From the NCBI GenBank assembly GCA_964430855.1, contig CAYSHC010000018.1:1-58835 (forward strand): 58,835 nucleotides of DNA. The letters run 5' to 3'. The DNA comes from JAEZDP01 sp964430855. GTDB lineage: Bacteria; Acidobacteriota; Vicinamibacteria; Vicinamibacterales; Vicinamibacteraceae. Positions 1 to 7,426 of this stretch are shown here, in pieces. A model generated the notes under the pieces. That model did no database searches. It was not told the DNA's origin and saw only the letters and a list, made by a program, of their open reading frames with translations. Each line of letters begins with the position of its first letter. Position 1 is the first letter of the stretch. A program made the position numbers and the translations under genes.

Positions 1-1264
1 TGCCGGGCCAGTGATAGCTCATCAGCATGTCGATCGCCGTCGTCGCGATCCGGCGGACGTCGCGCCCGTGCTCGGCGGCGTACTTCTCGACGAAGTGGTC
101 GGCGAGCTGGAGGATGTCGGGCTTGCGGTCGCGCAGCGGGGGCAGGAACAGCGAGAAGACGTTGAGGCGGTAGTAAAGGTCGTCGCGGAACGTGCGGTCG
201 CGGACCGCCGCCTCGAGGTCGCGGTTGGTCGCGGCGATGACGCGCACGTTGACCCGAATCGTCTCCTGGCCGCCCAGCCGCTCGAACTCGCGCTCCTGGA
301 GCACGCGCAGCAGCTTCACCTGGGTGGCCAGCGAGAGCTCGCCGACCTCGTCGAGAAACAGCGTGCCCCCGTGGGCCTGCTCGAACCGGCCCTTCTTGAG
401 CGATCGCGCGTCGGTGAAGGCCCCGGCCTCGTGGCCGAACAGCTCCGACTCGACGAGTCCTTCCGGCAGCGCCCCGCAGTTGACCTTGATGAACGGCTTG
501 GACGCCCGCGCGGAGTGATAGTGAATCGCGTGCGCGATGAGCTCCTTGCCGCAGCCCGACTCGCCGCGGATGAGCACGGTCGTGTTGCTCCGTGCCACCT
601 GCGCGATCTGCGCGTAGAGCTCCTGCATCGGGCGGCTGTTGCCGATGATGTGCCTGAAGTCGTACCGTTCCCGCAGTTCCTGCCGCAGCTGCGCGTTCTC
701 GTCGGTGAGCCGCGCGCGTTCGGCCTGCTGCAGCCGGAAGACGCGCACCGTCTGCCCGAGCAGCGTCGCGATGACGCCCAGAAAGCGCGTGAGCGCCTCG
801 ACGTCCTGCCCGCTGCGGTGGGGCAGCGTCAGGCCGATGGCGCCCACGGTCTGCCGCCCGCACTGGATGGGCACGCAGATGAACGTCGCGTCGGATACGC
901 CGGCCCGCGTCGCCACGCCGGTGCGGTTGAGGAACAGCGGCTCCTGGCTGACGCGCGGCACGACGATCGGCCGTCCCGTCTGGACGACGCGGCCGATGAT
1001 GCCCTCGCCGAGGCGATAGCGCAGCCGCCGCGCGGCCTGCCACGGCACGCCGGTTGCTGCGGCCACGGCCAGGGGCGCATCCGACGCCTCGCCGTCGCGC
1101 AGGGCGATGATGCCGGAGTGCGGCTCGAGGGCCACGTCGAGCCGCTCGAGCAGCAACGCCATCGCGGCGTTCTGGTTCGCCGCGCTCGCCATCGCGGGCG
1201 CGAGCTCGTGAAGCACCTGGAGGTAGGGAGGGGCGTCGGATCCGCGGGTGCTGACTCGGGGCAT
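1..1264 (-). CDS. Sigma-54-dependent transcriptional activator, GAF + AAA+ (3' end cut by window)
   Basis: Enhancer-binding activator that would use ATP hydrolysis to open sigma-54 promoters. The start is the ATG at 1262-1264. About 421 codons are visible; the end of the AAA+ domain and any Fis-type HTH lie beyond base 1. Residues about 20-175 look like a GAF sensor domain, then a charged linker, then the AAA+ domain with Walker A GESGCGK (234-240), the loop ELFGHEAGAFTDA (274-286), Walker B TLFLDE (301-306) and FRDDLYYRLNVF near the arginine finger. The layout is NifA-like, but nothing shows a nitrogen role and the GAF ligand is unknown. Loop 1 reads GAFTDA instead of the usual GAFTGA. It follows the porin gene in the same direction after 87 nt and may be co-transcribed with it. 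Sigma-54 is encoded at 47691-49142. Confidence 0.93.
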   Translation of the reverse strand, partial: MPRVSTRGSDAPPYLQVLHELAPAMASAANQNAAMALLLERLDVALEPHSGIIALRDGEASDAPLAVAAATGVPWQAARRLRYRLGEGIIGRVVQTGRPIVVPRVSQEPLFLNRTGVATRAGVSDATFICVPIQCGRQTVGAIGLTLPHRSGQDVEALTRFLGVIATLLGQTVRVFRLQQAERARLTDENAQLRQELRERYDFRHIIGNSRPMQELYAQIAQVARSNTTVLIRGESGCGKELIAHAIHYHSARASKPFIKVNCGALPEGLVESELFGHEAGAFTDARSLKKGRFEQAHGGTLFLDEVGELSLATQVKLLRVLQEREFERLGGQETIRVNVRVIAATNRDLEAAVRDRTFRDDLYYRLNVFSLFLPPLRDRKPDILQLADHFVEKYAAEHGRDVRRIATTAIDMLMSYHWPG

Positions 1265-1283
1265 GAAGGGCCAATCCTCGGGC

Positions 1284-1295
1284 GACAATTTTGTC
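1284..1295. promoter_or_regulatory. Palindrome GACA-N4-TGTC upstream of the activator gene
   Basis: GACAATTTTGTC lies 20 nt upstream of the activator ATG, in the gap between the porin stop and the activator start. The same GACA-N4-TGTC core, with an A/T-rich centre, recurs upstream of the porin gene at 2735-2750. The two could be operators of one regulator, perhaps the activator itself. That link is inference. Confidence 0.4.
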
Positions 1296-1351
1296 TCAAC
1301 CCTCCTCAGGTTCCAACTTTTTTGTAGGGAAGCCTCGCAGCCGCCGATTCG

Positions 1352-2614
1352 TCATCGCGTCTGCATCGCGTAGATCAGGCCCACGAGCACGGTGTGCTGC
1401 GTCCGGCGGAACTCGTCCGCCCGGTACGCGAACACCGCCGCGTTCGACCAGTCGCGCCGGTACTCGATGCGCGCCGACAGCCCGCCGACCAGCGTGTGCT
1501 CGCTCGTGAGCGTGATCTCGCGCAGGCTCTGGCCGGTGCCCGTGGCAAAGCCCTGGGCGTCCTCGAACCACTCGAGGCGGGGCGTCAGGTGCCACGTGGG
1601 CAGCACCATGATCCGGGCATACCCGGCGACGCCATGCCACGCCATCCGTTCGCCGAGCACCTCGTCGCGGCCGATGTCCACGTTGCCCATGAGCGACACC
1701 CGGGGATGGACGTCCCAGGTGACCACCGTGTCGAAGAGGTGCCGCCAGCCTGGCAGCCCGTCGGACTGCTCCGATCCCCCGAGCCACGTCTGGCTGATGG
1801 ACAGGCCCTCGAAGGGCGTCACCGCCACCTGTGCGCCGAGCGTCTTGGCGCGGTTGTTCTCGGTGGCGTTGTTCCACCCGTTCAGCAGGAACCCCGTCGC
1901 CGTCACCTTGTCGGTCAGCGGCACCACCGCGCGGACGCCGACGTGGTAGTAGGGCCCCGCCCACGCGAAGAGCAGCGAGCGCGAGTAGTTCCAGTTCGGT
2001 GCCGACTCGATCAGTTCGGCGCCTGCGGGCGTCACGAACTTGCCGACGTCGATCTGCACGCCGCGTCCGACGGGCGCGAGGTAGCTGACGTAGCCCTGCT
2101 GGAGGTACTTGAGCCGGCCCTCGTCCGGATCGGCGCTGCCGACCCACGTCGCCGTGGGGCCGAAGCCGAGGTCCGCGCGGAAGCCCAGGCGGCGGGTCTC
2201 CGTGGGCACCTGCTCGAACGCGAACTCCAGGTACGAGAGGCTGAACTGGTTGTCCTTCTCGTCGAAGTTCCGGAGGGCGTTGGTGCCCGACTGCGGACGG
2301 TTGCCGTTGTACTCGTAGTACGTGTCGGCCGTCGCGTATACCGTGGTCGGCCCGAGCAGCCGTGCGAGCGCCGAGGCCTGCGGGCTGACCGGCTGCGGCG
2401 GCGGCACGTCCTGCGCGACAGCACCTGCGGGGGCCTCGACTGCCGGGTCTGCCGACTCGTTGACGGGGACGCCCCCCGACGCCGGGGACGCCGCGTCGCT
2501 CTCGGTGAAGCGCCCAGCTGTTTGTGCTGTCGCAGCCGCAGGAAGCGACGACGACACCAGGCCGACGAGCAGGCAGCGAACCGCAAGCGACACGCGACGG
2601 GCTGTAGGGGGCAT
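1352..2614 (-). CDS. Outer-membrane beta-barrel porin, BBP2/OmpL-like
   Basis: Probable outer-membrane channel of 420 residues. It starts at the ATG at 2612-2614, giving a short basic N-terminus, a hydrophobic stretch and a signal-peptidase-like AAATAQ site near residue 31. A proline/valine-rich linker (about 35-75) is followed by repeated amphipathic strands rich in Tyr, Trp and Gly, as in VYATADTYYEYNGN and GFRADLGFGP. The texture, including the motif LNGWNNATENN, matches the BBP2 family (putative beta-barrel porin-2). An in-frame TTG at 2632 would only add residues before the signal peptide. It precedes the sigma-54 activator gene, suggesting that its expression is controlled by that system. 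The substrate cannot be told from sequence. Confidence 0.8.
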   Translation of the reverse strand: MPPTARRVSLAVRCLLVGLVSSSLPAAATAQTAGRFTESDAASPASGGVPVNESADPAVEAPAGAVAQDVPPPQPVSPQASALARLLGPTTVYATADTYYEYNGNRPQSGTNALRNFDEKDNQFSLSYLEFAFEQVPTETRRLGFRADLGFGPTATWVGSADPDEGRLKYLQQGYVSYLAPVGRGVQIDVGKFVTPAGAELIESAPNWNYSRSLLFAWAGPYYHVGVRAVVPLTDKVTATGFLLNGWNNATENNRAKTLGAQVAVTPFEGLSISQTWLGGSEQSDGLPGWRHLFDTVVTWDVHPRVSLMGNVDIGRDEVLGERMAWHGVAGYARIMVLPTWHLTPRLEWFEDAQGFATGTGQSLREITLTSEHTLVGGLSARIEYRRDWSNAAVFAYRADEFRRTQHTVLVGLIYAMQTR

Positions 2615-2627
2615 GCCGCGCCCCACT

Positions 2628-2643
2628 ACCAATCGATGTGCCA
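2628..2643 (-). promoter_or_regulatory. Sigma-54-like -24/-12 element before the porin gene
   Basis: The reverse strand reads TGGCAC-ATCGA-TTGGT, close to the sigma-54 consensus TGGCAC-N5-TTGCW but with GG instead of GC in the -12 part. A start site about 12 nt downstream would leave only a few bases before the ATG at 2614, which argues against it unless translation starts later. The palindrome at 2735-2750 lies about 100 nt upstream, a normal activator distance. Confidence 0.25.
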
Positions 2644-2734
2644 GCGGCCGCCGCCCGTGACGGTCCCGCCTCCTAAGCGCCTTGAAGCCGGTCAGTTACA
2701 AGGGAACGGCAGCTGTGGCCCCGATTGCCGCAGT

Positions 2735-2750
2735 CCGACAATTGTGTCGG
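2735..2750. promoter_or_regulatory. Palindrome CCGACA-N4-TGTCGG upstream of the porin gene
   Basis: CCGACAATTGTGTCGG is a perfect 6-bp inverted repeat around ATTG, in the 197-nt gap before the porin gene. It shares GACA-N4-TGTC with the site at 1284-1295. It is a candidate binding site for the neighbouring activator or another dimeric regulator. Confidence 0.45.
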
Positions 2751-2789
2751 TTCCTGAAGGCGTTGCGCCAAGCCTGTCGTGCGGCGGCA

Positions 2790-2806
2790 GGGGCGGACAC
2801 CGCCCC
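2790..2806 (-). terminator. GC-rich hairpin after the lipoprotein gene
   Basis: A 7-bp stem (GGGGCGG/CCGCCCC) with a 3-nt loop begins 5 nt after the stop codon of the lipoprotein gene. No T-run follows, so it is at best an atypical intrinsic terminator or a 3'-end stabiliser. Confidence 0.3.
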
Positions 2807-2811
2807 GGCCG

Positions 2812-4017
2812 CTATGGCTGGACGACGATCTCGATCTGGGAATAGCCGCGCTGGCCGGCGGCGTTGGTGACCTCGACCGTCACGAACTTGCGGCCCGGCG
2901 AGCCGTACTGGTGCGTCGTCACGGATCCGGTGGTGAACCGCGTCGTGCCGTCGCCGAAGTTCCAGTAGTAGCCCGTGATGTTGCCGGAGGTGCTGGTGGC
3001 CGTCGCCGTGAACTGCACCGGGGCGTTCAGCGCGGGCGTGTTGGTGGGTGACGCCATCAGGTTCACCGTGATCGCCCGCTCCTCGACGACGACCGTCGTC
3101 GTCGCCCGCGCGGTGACGCCGCCCGTGTCGGTGGCCGCCACTTCCACGCGGTAGGTGCCCGCCCGGCGGTAGACGTGCGCCAGCGTGCGTGTCCCCGTGA
3201 GGGAGCCGAGCGACTGCACCTCGCCGTCACCGTAGTTGATCGTCACCTCGCGGATCGGGTCGCCGTTGGCACCGACCTGGATGCCGACCGTGAACGTGGC
3301 GTTCTCGCCTTCGCCCACCGACGTCGACGGGCCGTTGAGCGTGATGAGCGGCTCCGACGTGACGCGCACGTTGAGTGTCTGCGAGACGGCGCCCACGGTG
3401 GCCGTCACCGTGGTATCGCGCGTGGCCGTGAGCGTCGTGCGCGCCTCGCCGTGCTCGTCGGTGACGACCGAGGCGTCGCGCAGCGCGCCGGCGTCCGCAG
3501 AGAAGGTCACCGGCACGCCCGACAGGCGGCGGTTCTCGTCGTCGGTGACGACGGCAAGGATGTCGGTGGTGCCGCCGCCCGGAGGCAGCGCGCCGCGGCT
3601 GGCGGCCAGCGAGATGCGCGTGGCGGCCGACGCCCCGACGCGCACCTCGAGGCCTTCGGCCGACGCGCCGCCGGTGAAGGCGCTGATGCGGGCGATGCCG
3701 GACACGTTGCCCGCCAGCAGCCGCACCGTCGCGCGTCCGCCCTGCGTCCGCGCCTCGGCCGGCTCCAGGCGGCCGAGCGTCGTCACGAAGTTGACCTGCG
3801 TGCCGTTCTGGACGGGGATGCCGCCGGGCTCGAGCACATTGGCCGTGATGTCGACGCTCCCGTTCAGCGGCACGACGGTGCTGCTCGCGAAAAGCACGAC
3901 CTCCGAGTCGGTCGGCGCCGTGAGCGGGGCCTTGTCGCAGGCGGCCAGGAGCAGCACCGGCCACAGCCACGCGAGCACACGGACGGGAACGCGGCGGTCG
4001 AGGCGCAGTGCTAGCAT
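2812..4017 (-). CDS. Lipoprotein with Ig-like and PKD domains
   Basis: Surface or periplasmic lipoprotein of 401 residues. I chose the ATG at 4015-4017 because it gives a lipoprotein signal peptide ending in LLAAC (Cys27); an earlier in-frame start at 4059 would only lengthen it. Residues about 35-220 form two bacterial Ig-like (Big/invasin-type) repeats, with phrases such as GIPVQNGTQVNF and RLSGVPVTFSADAG. The C-terminal half has two PKD domains, with YGDGEV...HVYRRAGTYRVEV and WNFGDGTTRF...HQYGSPGRKFVTVEV. Such modules mediate adhesion or protein scaffolding; no catalytic motif is visible. It diverges from the pseudopilin gene, whose start is only 25 nt away, so the two probably share a promoter region. 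Confidence 0.85.
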   Translation of the reverse strand: MLALRLDRRVPVRVLAWLWPVLLLAACDKAPLTAPTDSEVVLFASSTVVPLNGSVDITANVLEPGGIPVQNGTQVNFVTTLGRLEPAEARTQGGRATVRLLAGNVSGIARISAFTGGASAEGLEVRVGASAATRISLAASRGALPPGGGTTDILAVVTDDENRRLSGVPVTFSADAGALRDASVVTDEHGEARTTLTATRDTTVTATVGAVSQTLNVRVTSEPLITLNGPSTSVGEGENATFTVGIQVGANGDPIREVTINYGDGEVQSLGSLTGTRTLAHVYRRAGTYRVEVAATDTGGVTARATTTVVVEERAITVNLMASPTNTPALNAPVQFTATATSTSGNITGYYWNFGDGTTRFTTGSVTTHQYGSPGRKFVTVEVTNAAGQRGYSQIEIVVQP

Positions 4018-4027
4018 ACGGACGGTA

Positions 4028-4033
4028 AGGATA
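4028..4033 (-). promoter_or_regulatory. Candidate -10 hexamer TATCCT for the lipoprotein gene
   Basis: TATCCT on the reverse strand ends 10 nt before the lipoprotein ATG. If used, the transcript would have a leader of only a few bases and no room for a ribosome-binding site. No good -35 element is visible. Confidence 0.3.
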
Positions 4034-4042
4034 CCTGAAAGG

Positions 4043-4807
4043 TTGGAGCGCCAGCGCAAGGACGAGCGAGGCTACGCGATGGCCGCCCTGCTGGTCGCCA
4101 TCGCGATCATGATGCTGTTCCTGGGCGTCGCGATGCCCGTCTGGAACCAGCAGGCGAGGCGCGAGCGCGAGGAGGAGCTACTGTTCCGCCTGAAGCAGTA
4201 CGCGCACGCGATCGCGCTCTACCAGCGGCGCGTTCCGGGCGGCCACCCACCCAGCCTCGACGTGCTCGTCGAGCAGCGCTACCTCCGCCGGAAATACAAG
4301 GACCCGATCACGGGCGAGGACTTCGCCGTCCTGCGGCTCGGCCAGGTGTCGGCAGGCATGACGACGCCGCTGCCGGGCATGCCGGTGCCGCAGCCGGGCG
4401 GCCCGGGCGACTCGCGGGACGACGAAGGCGGCATCGGCGGACCCGGGATGCCCGCGCCCGGCGGAGAGGGCCCAGGACGTCGGCCGGGGGGTGGTCTGCG
4501 GAACAGCGCCGACCAGCCCCTCGCGGGCCCCATCCGTGGCGTCGTCAGTACGAGCACGGAGACGTCCCTGAGGGAGTGGAAGGGACGCAAGCGCTACAAC
4601 GAGTGGGAGGTAACCCCGGAGGACGTCGTGCCGAGGTTCGGGCACGTGATTGCCGATCCCGCACAGCAGGGCCCCGGCGCGACTCGCCCCCTCGGGGGCC
4701 CCGGGCGTCCCTCCGGCAGCGGACCCGGGATGTCGTCGCCCGGCGGAGGACCGCGGCCAGGCGGATCGGGCCCCGGCACGCTCAGGCCCGACCGTCCCGG
4801 CGGCTGA
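4043..4807 (+). CDS. Type II secretion pseudopilin-like protein with Gly/Pro-rich tail
   Basis: Prepilin-like protein of 254 residues if it starts at the TTG at 4043; the ATG at 4079 is an alternative but would remove the basic leader. The N-terminus is KDERGYAMAALLVAIAIMML: a short charged leader ending in Gly, then a single hydrophobic helix, as in GspG/PilE-type pseudopilins. The usual Glu at +5 is not present. A helical region (EEELLFRLKQYAHAIALYQRR) and the phrase LRRKYKDPITGEDFAVL are typical of small acidobacterial pseudopilin-like proteins. From about residue 110 the protein is dominated by Gly and Pro, broken by a short ordered stretch (about 155-205). No other secretion or pilus genes lie nearby. 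Confidence 0.7.
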   Translation: MERQRKDERGYAMAALLVAIAIMMLFLGVAMPVWNQQARREREEELLFRLKQYAHAIALYQRRVPGGHPPSLDVLVEQRYLRRKYKDPITGEDFAVLRLGQVSAGMTTPLPGMPVPQPGGPGDSRDDEGGIGGPGMPAPGGEGPGRRPGGGLRNSADQPLAGPIRGVVSTSTETSLREWKGRKRYNEWEVTPEDVVPRFGHVIADPAQQGPGATRPLGGPGRPSGSGPGMSSPGGGPRPGGSGPGTLRPDRPGG

Positions 4808-4814
4808 CGTCCCG

Positions 4815-6026
4815 TCAGACTCCGTCGGCGGCGGCGCGCTGCGCACGCTGCCCGTGCAGGCGCTCGCTGAGCGCCAGCGCCGCCGTCATCCCGACGCCGA
4901 GGCCGAGCGGCATCCACGCGATGACGCGCCCGTCGCCCACGGGCAGCGCCTGGCCCATGATCCACGGAAAGGCGATGGCCCCGAGGCTGCCGATCGACGA
5001 GACAACGGCCACGGCCGTGGCGGGCAGCTCCCGGACGCGCGAGGTGACGAGCGCGAACATCGACGGGTACAGCGGGCCGATGCCGAACCCGAGAATGGCG
5101 ATGCCTGCGGTTGTCAGGGCGGCCAGACCATAGCCGACGCCGAGCACCAGCCCGCCGGCCGTGACGGTGACTGCCGTCGCCGCGAGCACGGTGGCCGGCC
5201 CGACAGCGAGCGTGGCCACGGTCGCGACGACGCGCCCCACGAGGTAGGCGAACCAGAAGAGGGAGGTCAGCAGCGCGCCACGCGCCGTCGTCTCCTGGAG
5301 CGTCAACTGGACATAGCTGGCAACCCAGCCGCCGAAGCCGGCCTCGACGCCCGCGTACAGCATCACGACGACGCTGATCAGGAGCAGCGCGGGTGTCGGC
5401 CGCCAGCGCGGCGACCGGGCGTCGTGACCGGCAGCGGAGGACGGCCGGCCGTCGTGCCCGGACGGGCGCCGGCCTGACGGCACGAGCCACAGCGCGAGCG
5501 GCACCATGGCGAAGGCCGCCACGCCAGCGGCCTGGAGGACGCTGTCTGCCCGCCCGCCACGCTCGAGCACGAGGCTGGCCACGAAGGGACCCGCGACGGA
5601 TCCGCCTGCGTACCAGACGTTGCACAGGTTGAGGACGAACCCCGGCCGCGCCGGCATCAGCCGCGATGCCATCGTGTTGATGCCGATCGAGGCCATGCCG
5701 TACCCGACGCCCATCACGAGGCCGGCGGCGATCAGCCCCGCGAAGGCCGGCGACATCGGCAAGGCGACGATGCCGGTTCCGAAGATGGCGAGGCTCGTGG
5801 CGATGGGGATGCGCACGCCCAGTCGGTCGACCAGCAGTCCCGCGACGACCTGGCCGGTGAGCATGCCGCCGAACACGGCGCTCAGCAGGATGCCGAGGTC
5901 TGGCAGCGGCCGGCCGACGGCGCGCGCGAGGCCGGGCAGCGACGGGCCGAGCGTCGCGACGCTGCCGCCAACCACGACAAACGCGGCGCAGAGGAGAACC
6001 GCGAGCGCGGCGGGACGGACGGGCAT
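4815..6026 (-). CDS. MFS transporter
   Basis: Major facilitator of 403 residues with about 12 hydrophobic segments. It starts at the ATG at 6024-6026, 8 nt after the stop of the GHL10 hydrolase gene, so the two are very likely co-transcribed. The A-loop region reads GQVVAGLLVDRLGVRIPI, a fair match to the MFS G-x-L-x-D-R-x-G motif between helices 2 and 3. The central loop (about 205-230) is polar, rich in Arg/Ser/Pro and probably cytoplasmic. The substrate is not evident. The neighbours (DigH-like hydrolase, sugar kinase, NagB, MurQ) suggest an amino sugar or murein fragment, which is inference only. Confidence 0.85.
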   Translation of the reverse strand: MPVRPAALAVLLCAAFVVVGGSVATLGPSLPGLARAVGRPLPDLGILLSAVFGGMLTGQVVAGLLVDRLGVRIPIATSLAIFGTGIVALPMSPAFAGLIAAGLVMGVGYGMASIGINTMASRLMPARPGFVLNLCNVWYAGGSVAGPFVASLVLERGGRADSVLQAAGVAAFAMVPLALWLVPSGRRPSGHDGRPSSAAGHDARSPRWRPTPALLLISVVVMLYAGVEAGFGGWVASYVQLTLQETTARGALLTSLFWFAYLVGRVVATVATLAVGPATVLAATAVTVTAGGLVLGVGYGLAALTTAGIAILGFGIGPLYPSMFALVTSRVRELPATAVAVVSSIGSLGAIAFPWIMGQALPVGDGRVIAWMPLGLGVGMTAALALSERLHGQRAQRAAADGV

Positions 6027-6034
6027 CCTCGCGC

Positions 6035-7372
6035 TCAGGGTGAGGCGGTGTCGGATGTCGACAGGGCGCGGGCGACAGGCGTCGCGGGCGTGGCGAAGAC
6101 CTCGCGGTGCAGCGCCGTGAGGTACGCCGACCGACGTCCGACGCCATCGCTCATGCTGTCGTAGGAGAAGAGGAGGACGCCGTCGAAGCCCGCCGCCCGC
6201 GTGGCCAGCACGCGCCGGGCAGCCTCGGCCGCGGTGATGCGGTACACGCCGATGCCCGGCCACACGCGCCCGGCGGGATAGGCCGCCAGGGAGGCGAGCT
6301 GTCGGCTGAACGTCGTCGGGCTGGTCGTGTACATCATCGGGCAGACGGCATCGACCAGGCCGGAGCGCAGCCACAGCGGCCAGTCCTGCATCTTGCGCCC
6401 GACGGCATCGTCGCCGTCGGGCCAGACGGCGGTCGTGATGCGGGCCGCCGGCAGCTCGGCGCGAACCGCGTTGCGCAGCCGCCCCACCAGATGCGTCAGC
6501 CGTTCCTGACGGAAGTTGAGCCAGCGCTGCGGATACCTGCTGGTGAACAGCAGCGGATCGCGTGCGGCGCGCTGGTCCAGGGTCGCGAGCTCCTCGGCTG
6601 GCACGACACCCATGAGCGAACGGCGGAAGGCCGCGAGGGCCTCGCGGCTGTAGTCGAACTCGGCGCCGGGATAGCGAATGTAGTCGAGGTGTACGCCGTC
6701 GAGCGGGTACGTGCGGACGATGTGCCTGACGACCGACTCGATATGGTCCTGCGCCCCGTCGGGGATCGGCGACACGTACAGGCCCTCGACGCGCTGCGCG
6801 TTCCGGCGCGTCCACTCGGCGATGGCCCTGACATAGGACGGCACGTCGGGCGCGACGTTCGCAAGCCGTGGCGCGAGATCGCGCGGCACCATGATCCACT
6901 CCGGATGGCGCCGGATCACGTGCGAGGGCTCGTCGGGCAGGGCGGAGGCGCCGGCAACGAGGTTGACGTTGATCCAGGCGTGCACCTCGAGGCCGCGCTC
7001 CGCGGCCCGCTCGACGAGGTCGGCGAGCGGGTCGTACGTCGCGGGCTGCCCGGCCAGCAGGCGCGCCCGCGGCTCGGGCCCGCCGCTGTAGAAGGCGTCG
7101 CCGCGGCCACGCACCTGGACAAACAGCGCCGACATCCCGTGCCGTGCCGCATCGTCAACGACCTGCGCGACGCGCTGCGGCGAGGTCATCCAGCTGCGCG
7201 TCACCCACACGCCTCGCATCTCGCCGAGTGACGCAGACGCCACGGCGGGCACGGGCTGCGACGCCGGCGCCTGGGCCCGCGCCGTCGGCCCGACGAGCGT
7301 GAGTCCTGCCAGCAGCAGGAGCACGAGGGTCGCGTACGACACCGGTATTCGAAGCGCAGGACGGAAGGTCAT
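6035..7372 (-). CDS. GHL10 (DUF187) family glycosyl hydrolase, DigH-like
   Basis: Secreted hydrolase of 445 residues. The ATG at 7370-7372 gives a clear signal peptide (LVLLLLAGLTLVGPTARAQA). The mature part starts with EMRGVWVTRSWMTSP and has the GHL10 landmarks ALFVQVRGRGDAFY, GLEVHAWINVN and DGVHLDYIRYPGAEFDY, then WPGIGVY and GVLLFSYDSM, consistent with a TIM barrel. E. coli DigH (YddW) of this family cuts peptide-free peptidoglycan strands. Here the neighbours for murein amino-sugar recycling support a similar role, but the substrate is inferred. It diverges from the kinase gene with a 54-nt gap and leads a two-gene operon with the MFS transporter. Confidence 0.82.
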   Translation of the reverse strand: MTFRPALRIPVSYATLVLLLLAGLTLVGPTARAQAPASQPVPAVASASLGEMRGVWVTRSWMTSPQRVAQVVDDAARHGMSALFVQVRGRGDAFYSGGPEPRARLLAGQPATYDPLADLVERAAERGLEVHAWINVNLVAGASALPDEPSHVIRRHPEWIMVPRDLAPRLANVAPDVPSYVRAIAEWTRRNAQRVEGLYVSPIPDGAQDHIESVVRHIVRTYPLDGVHLDYIRYPGAEFDYSREALAAFRRSLMGVVPAEELATLDQRAARDPLLFTSRYPQRWLNFRQERLTHLVGRLRNAVRAELPAARITTAVWPDGDDAVGRKMQDWPLWLRSGLVDAVCPMMYTTSPTTFSRQLASLAAYPAGRVWPGIGVYRITAAEAARRVLATRAAGFDGVLLFSYDSMSDGVGRRSAYLTALHREVFATPATPVARALSTSDTASP

Positions 7373-7408
7373 CGCAGGGGGCGACAGCGCCGCGTGCCGC
7401 GTCCGCAG

Positions 7409-7414
7409 TATACT
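7409..7414 (+). promoter_or_regulatory. Candidate -10 hexamer TATACT for the sugar-kinase operon
   Basis: TATACT lies 12 nt before the kinase ATG, inside the short palindrome GCAGTATACTGC. No convincing -35 element is seen 16-18 nt upstream. The predicted leader would be only about 5 nt. Confidence 0.35.
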
Positions 7415-7426
7415 GCGCCCCGCACG

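Noticed and set aside
1..1327. Forward-strand 438-codon frame over the activator gene
   Set aside because: It is the antisense of a gene with clear AAA+ motifs; translation is low-complexity and matches no family.
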